From: UBA1172 sp002457135
Lineage (GTDB): Bacteria > Pseudomonadota > Alphaproteobacteria > Puniceispirillales > UBA1172
Length of the DNA: 6,250 bases
NCBI GenBank assembly: GCA_965660935.1
Contig: CBFIBR010000050.1
Span: 1 to 6,250, forward strand
Direction of reading: 5' to 3'
In this document: piece after piece, positions 4,374 to 6,250 of the stretch
Numbering within the stretch: position 1 is the first letter of the stretch
How the letters are laid out: each line of letters starts with the position of its first letter
The notes under the pieces: model-generated
Told to the model about the DNA's origin: nothing
The model's input: the letters and a program-made list of their open reading frames with translations, nothing else
Databases searched by the model: none
Translations under genes and position numbers: made by a program

Positions 4374-6209
4374 TTATCGGGTGATGCTCTGCGTTGAATA
4401 TTCTGATACGGGCAATTTCCCGATGTTGCCGCGTGCTTGCACATAGTCAACAAATGACTGCGCGTCATTGAGGTATGTATCGACAGAACGCCCGTCATTT
4501 TTCACCGTCTTGAAGGTCAAGTACCCATTACGCCCGCCGGCAACATAGCTGTTGGTCACAACGGTGTAGCTGGTATTCGTGCCAAGCGGCACCCAGCTGT
4601 TATCGGAACGCCCCTTGTATTCTAAACCGCTCACCCTCTCACCCATCGGCTTGCTGACATCCACATGCCAGCGCAGTCCGGCTGCATAAGGGTAGGCACC
4701 GGTAGACCCGTCAGGCTGGAAAGCAAAATCCATCGCCTCTTCCAGAACGGCTTTAATTTCTGCACCGGTCATATTCATTTCAACGAGCGTATTGGCAAAG
4801 GGCAACAGTTTGTGGGCATCGCCCGCTGTCACGTCACCCTTGGCAATATCGCTCCGGACACCGCCGCCATTATGGATAGCGATATCACTGGCCCTGGCCA
4901 TTTCACGAAAGGCGTGAGCCACCAGCATTGAGATATCGGAACCGTACGCCGCGGTCGCCTCGGATGAACACAGACTGGACATGCTATCGCCCGGAATACG
5001 CGACAGGCACAAGTTTTCGGTAGCGGTGCCAATCTGTTGTGACTGTATTTCCTCAACCTGGACATTGTAATTGGCCAGCACTGCCGCAGCATCGGCATCA
5101 CCCTCGATAATGGAAAGCTTTGGATCAGCCTTGATCTCTGCATAAATGGCGTTGCGCTCATTGCCTTCGACCTCAACCTGCTCACCCTCTGCATCTTTTC
5201 GCTTGAAACTGTCAGCCAGCATCATGTGTGGGATGCCAGTGCAGCGCACAACCTCACCATCGTCATTAAAGGCCACATCCATCTCACCGACAATTTGATT
5301 GTACTGCCACGCCGTTGCAACGCATACCGGCGCGCCAGCAGCACCTTTGACAACAGTTGGATAAGGCCCGGATGCTCTCAATCCCAGGGTAGCAAAATCA
5401 CCGATCAGACTGTGCGAATCCCCGCCGATAACCACATCCACGCCCTTGATGGTCTGCGCGAGCCTGATTTCATTCTGATAGCCGTAATGCGTCAACAGGA
5501 TGATGTGATCAATGCCATCAGCCGTCAGCTCATCCACCATTTTCTGGGCGGTTTCAGCCTCATCCAGAAAGATAGTGGTTTCATCGGGGCTGGATGACAG
5601 CTTTGTCTTGTGGACAATATCGATGCCGATAATGCCGATTTTCATGCCATCAATCTGCATGACGGTATAGGGCTGAATATAATCGGTGGCGCTGTTCGGT
5701 GTCAGGGCCGATACGCCAATCTCAGGGTTGATATTCGCGGCCAGTACAGGCGTGTCGCAGTCACCTTCATTCAGGAAATCCAGAAATTTCGCAAGGCCGG
5801 TATCGCCTTCATTGAATTCATGGTTACCCAGCGCAAACGCATCAAAACAGATTTCGTTCATAAAGGCGGCATCGGCCTCACCCTTGAACAGTGTAAAGAA
5901 GAGCGAACCCGAGACAGCATCACCGGCATGCAGTTTCAAAACGTTGCTGCCGGCAGAACCCAGCTGTTTGAATTTGGCAACAACCGCAGCCATGCCCCCC
6001 GATATCACCTGCGTTGTATCCCCGGCCAGTTGCAGGCTCATCTCGCTGTCCGGCAGCAGATGCGAATGCACATCATTGATATGGACGATTTTCAACTCGC
6101 CAGCCTGCGCCGCCGAAAAGGCCAGACCAGTCACACCCGTGACCATCAGGCCAAAACGCCGTAGCGACCCGCTGATCGTGGCCGCTAAATTCTGGTAGGT
6201 TTTTTGCAT
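4374..6209 (-). CDS. Secreted 5'-nucleotidase / UshA-NadN-like metallophosphoesterase
   Basis: Exported two-metal phosphoesterase that probably removes phosphate from extracellular or periplasmic nucleotides (possibly also splitting NAD or UDP-sugars), allowing nucleoside and phosphate uptake; 611 residues, near the family norm. Signal peptide about 1-36, with Arg17-Arg18 before a hydrophobic core and AQA cleavage. N-terminal metallophosphatase domain (about 38-320): INDVHSH (Asp46, His48), LHAGDAVSGS (Asp97), GNHEFNEG (Asn129, His130), LLTHYG (His241) and GGDSHS (262-267). C-terminal nucleotide-binding domain (about 385-590): IGTATENLCLSRIPGD, HNGGGVRSDI (446-455) and GGRNGYLTF (558-566). 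Six cysteines in the mature part (121, 151, 296, 323, 401, 414) may form disulphides. ATG at 6209 is the first possible start, as an in-frame TAA lies two codons upstream; its ribosome site is weak. The exact substrate cannot be read from sequence, so no gene symbol is given. The nearest match from memory is the NadN-type subgroup. Confidence 0.9.
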   Translation of the reverse strand: MQKTYQNLAATISGSLRRFGLMVTGVTGLAFSAAQAGELKIVHINDVHSHLLPDSEMSLQLAGDTTQVISGGMAAVVAKFKQLGSAGSNVLKLHAGDAVSGSLFFTLFKGEADAAFMNEICFDAFALGNHEFNEGDTGLAKFLDFLNEGDCDTPVLAANINPEIGVSALTPNSATDYIQPYTVMQIDGMKIGIIGIDIVHKTKLSSSPDETTIFLDEAETAQKMVDELTADGIDHIILLTHYGYQNEIRLAQTIKGVDVVIGGDSHSLIGDFATLGLRASGPYPTVVKGAAGAPVCVATAWQYNQIVGEMDVAFNDDGEVVRCTGIPHMMLADSFKRKDAEGEQVEVEGNERNAIYAEIKADPKLSIIEGDADAAAVLANYNVQVEEIQSQQIGTATENLCLSRIPGDSMSSLCSSEATAAYGSDISMLVAHAFREMARASDIAIHNGGGVRSDIAKGDVTAGDAHKLLPFANTLVEMNMTGAEIKAVLEEAMDFAFQPDGSTGAYPYAAGLRWHVDVSKPMGERVSGLEYKGRSDNSWVPLGTNTSYTVVTNSYVAGGRNGYLTFKTVKNDGRSVDTYLNDAQSFVDYVQARGNIGKLPVSEYSTQSITR

Positions 6210-6250
6210 GATTTAATTCACTTTTAATGACAAAAGAAAAAAGGGTAAGA

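Noticed and set aside
5226..6198. Plus-strand frames of 123, 184 and 170 codons opposite the nucleotidase
   Set aside because: Mutually overlapping shadows of a single long gene with clear domain motifs.

Overview
The window is a zinc-homeostasis locus, most likely from an alphaproteobacterium with intermediate GC. The evidence is the arrangement znuA (minus strand) divergent from znuC-znuB-zur (plus strand) around one shared Zur box, which is the usual alphaproteobacterial layout. The protein sequences agree with that, but the genus cannot be fixed from the sequence alone.

Layout. Positions 1-1154 (minus) hold a 3'-truncated znuA for the periplasmic zinc-binding protein. It is unusual because about 130 residues of extra domain split its histidine-rich loop into two parts. 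Positions 1155-1302 are the divergent control region, with a near-perfect Zur palindrome at 1194-1214. Positions 1303-3366 (plus) are a tightly packed operon, znuC (ATPase), znuB (permease) and zur (Fur-family zinc repressor), whose genes overlap by 8 and 4 nt. Positions 3367-3595 are noncoding, with a 19-bp tandem repeat, a likely terminator for the operon and a separate hairpin. Positions 3596-4090 (minus) encode a secreted Cu/Zn-type superoxide dismutase that keeps the copper site but lacks two of the usual zinc ligands. Positions 4091-4373 are an AT-rich promoter region and an otherwise unexplained spacer. Positions 4374-6209 (minus) encode a secreted 5'-nucleotidase-family metallophosphoesterase.

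How it works together. When zinc is scarce, Zur should leave the shared operator. ZnuA would then capture zinc in the periplasm, ZnuB would move it across the inner membrane using ATP hydrolysed by ZnuC, and newly made Zur would close the loop. No Zur-box-like palindrome was found in front of the dismutase or the nucleotidase, so any link between them and the zinc operon rests only on location and on the metals the proteins use. The two most notable points are the domain inserted in ZnuA and the missing zinc ligands in SodC.
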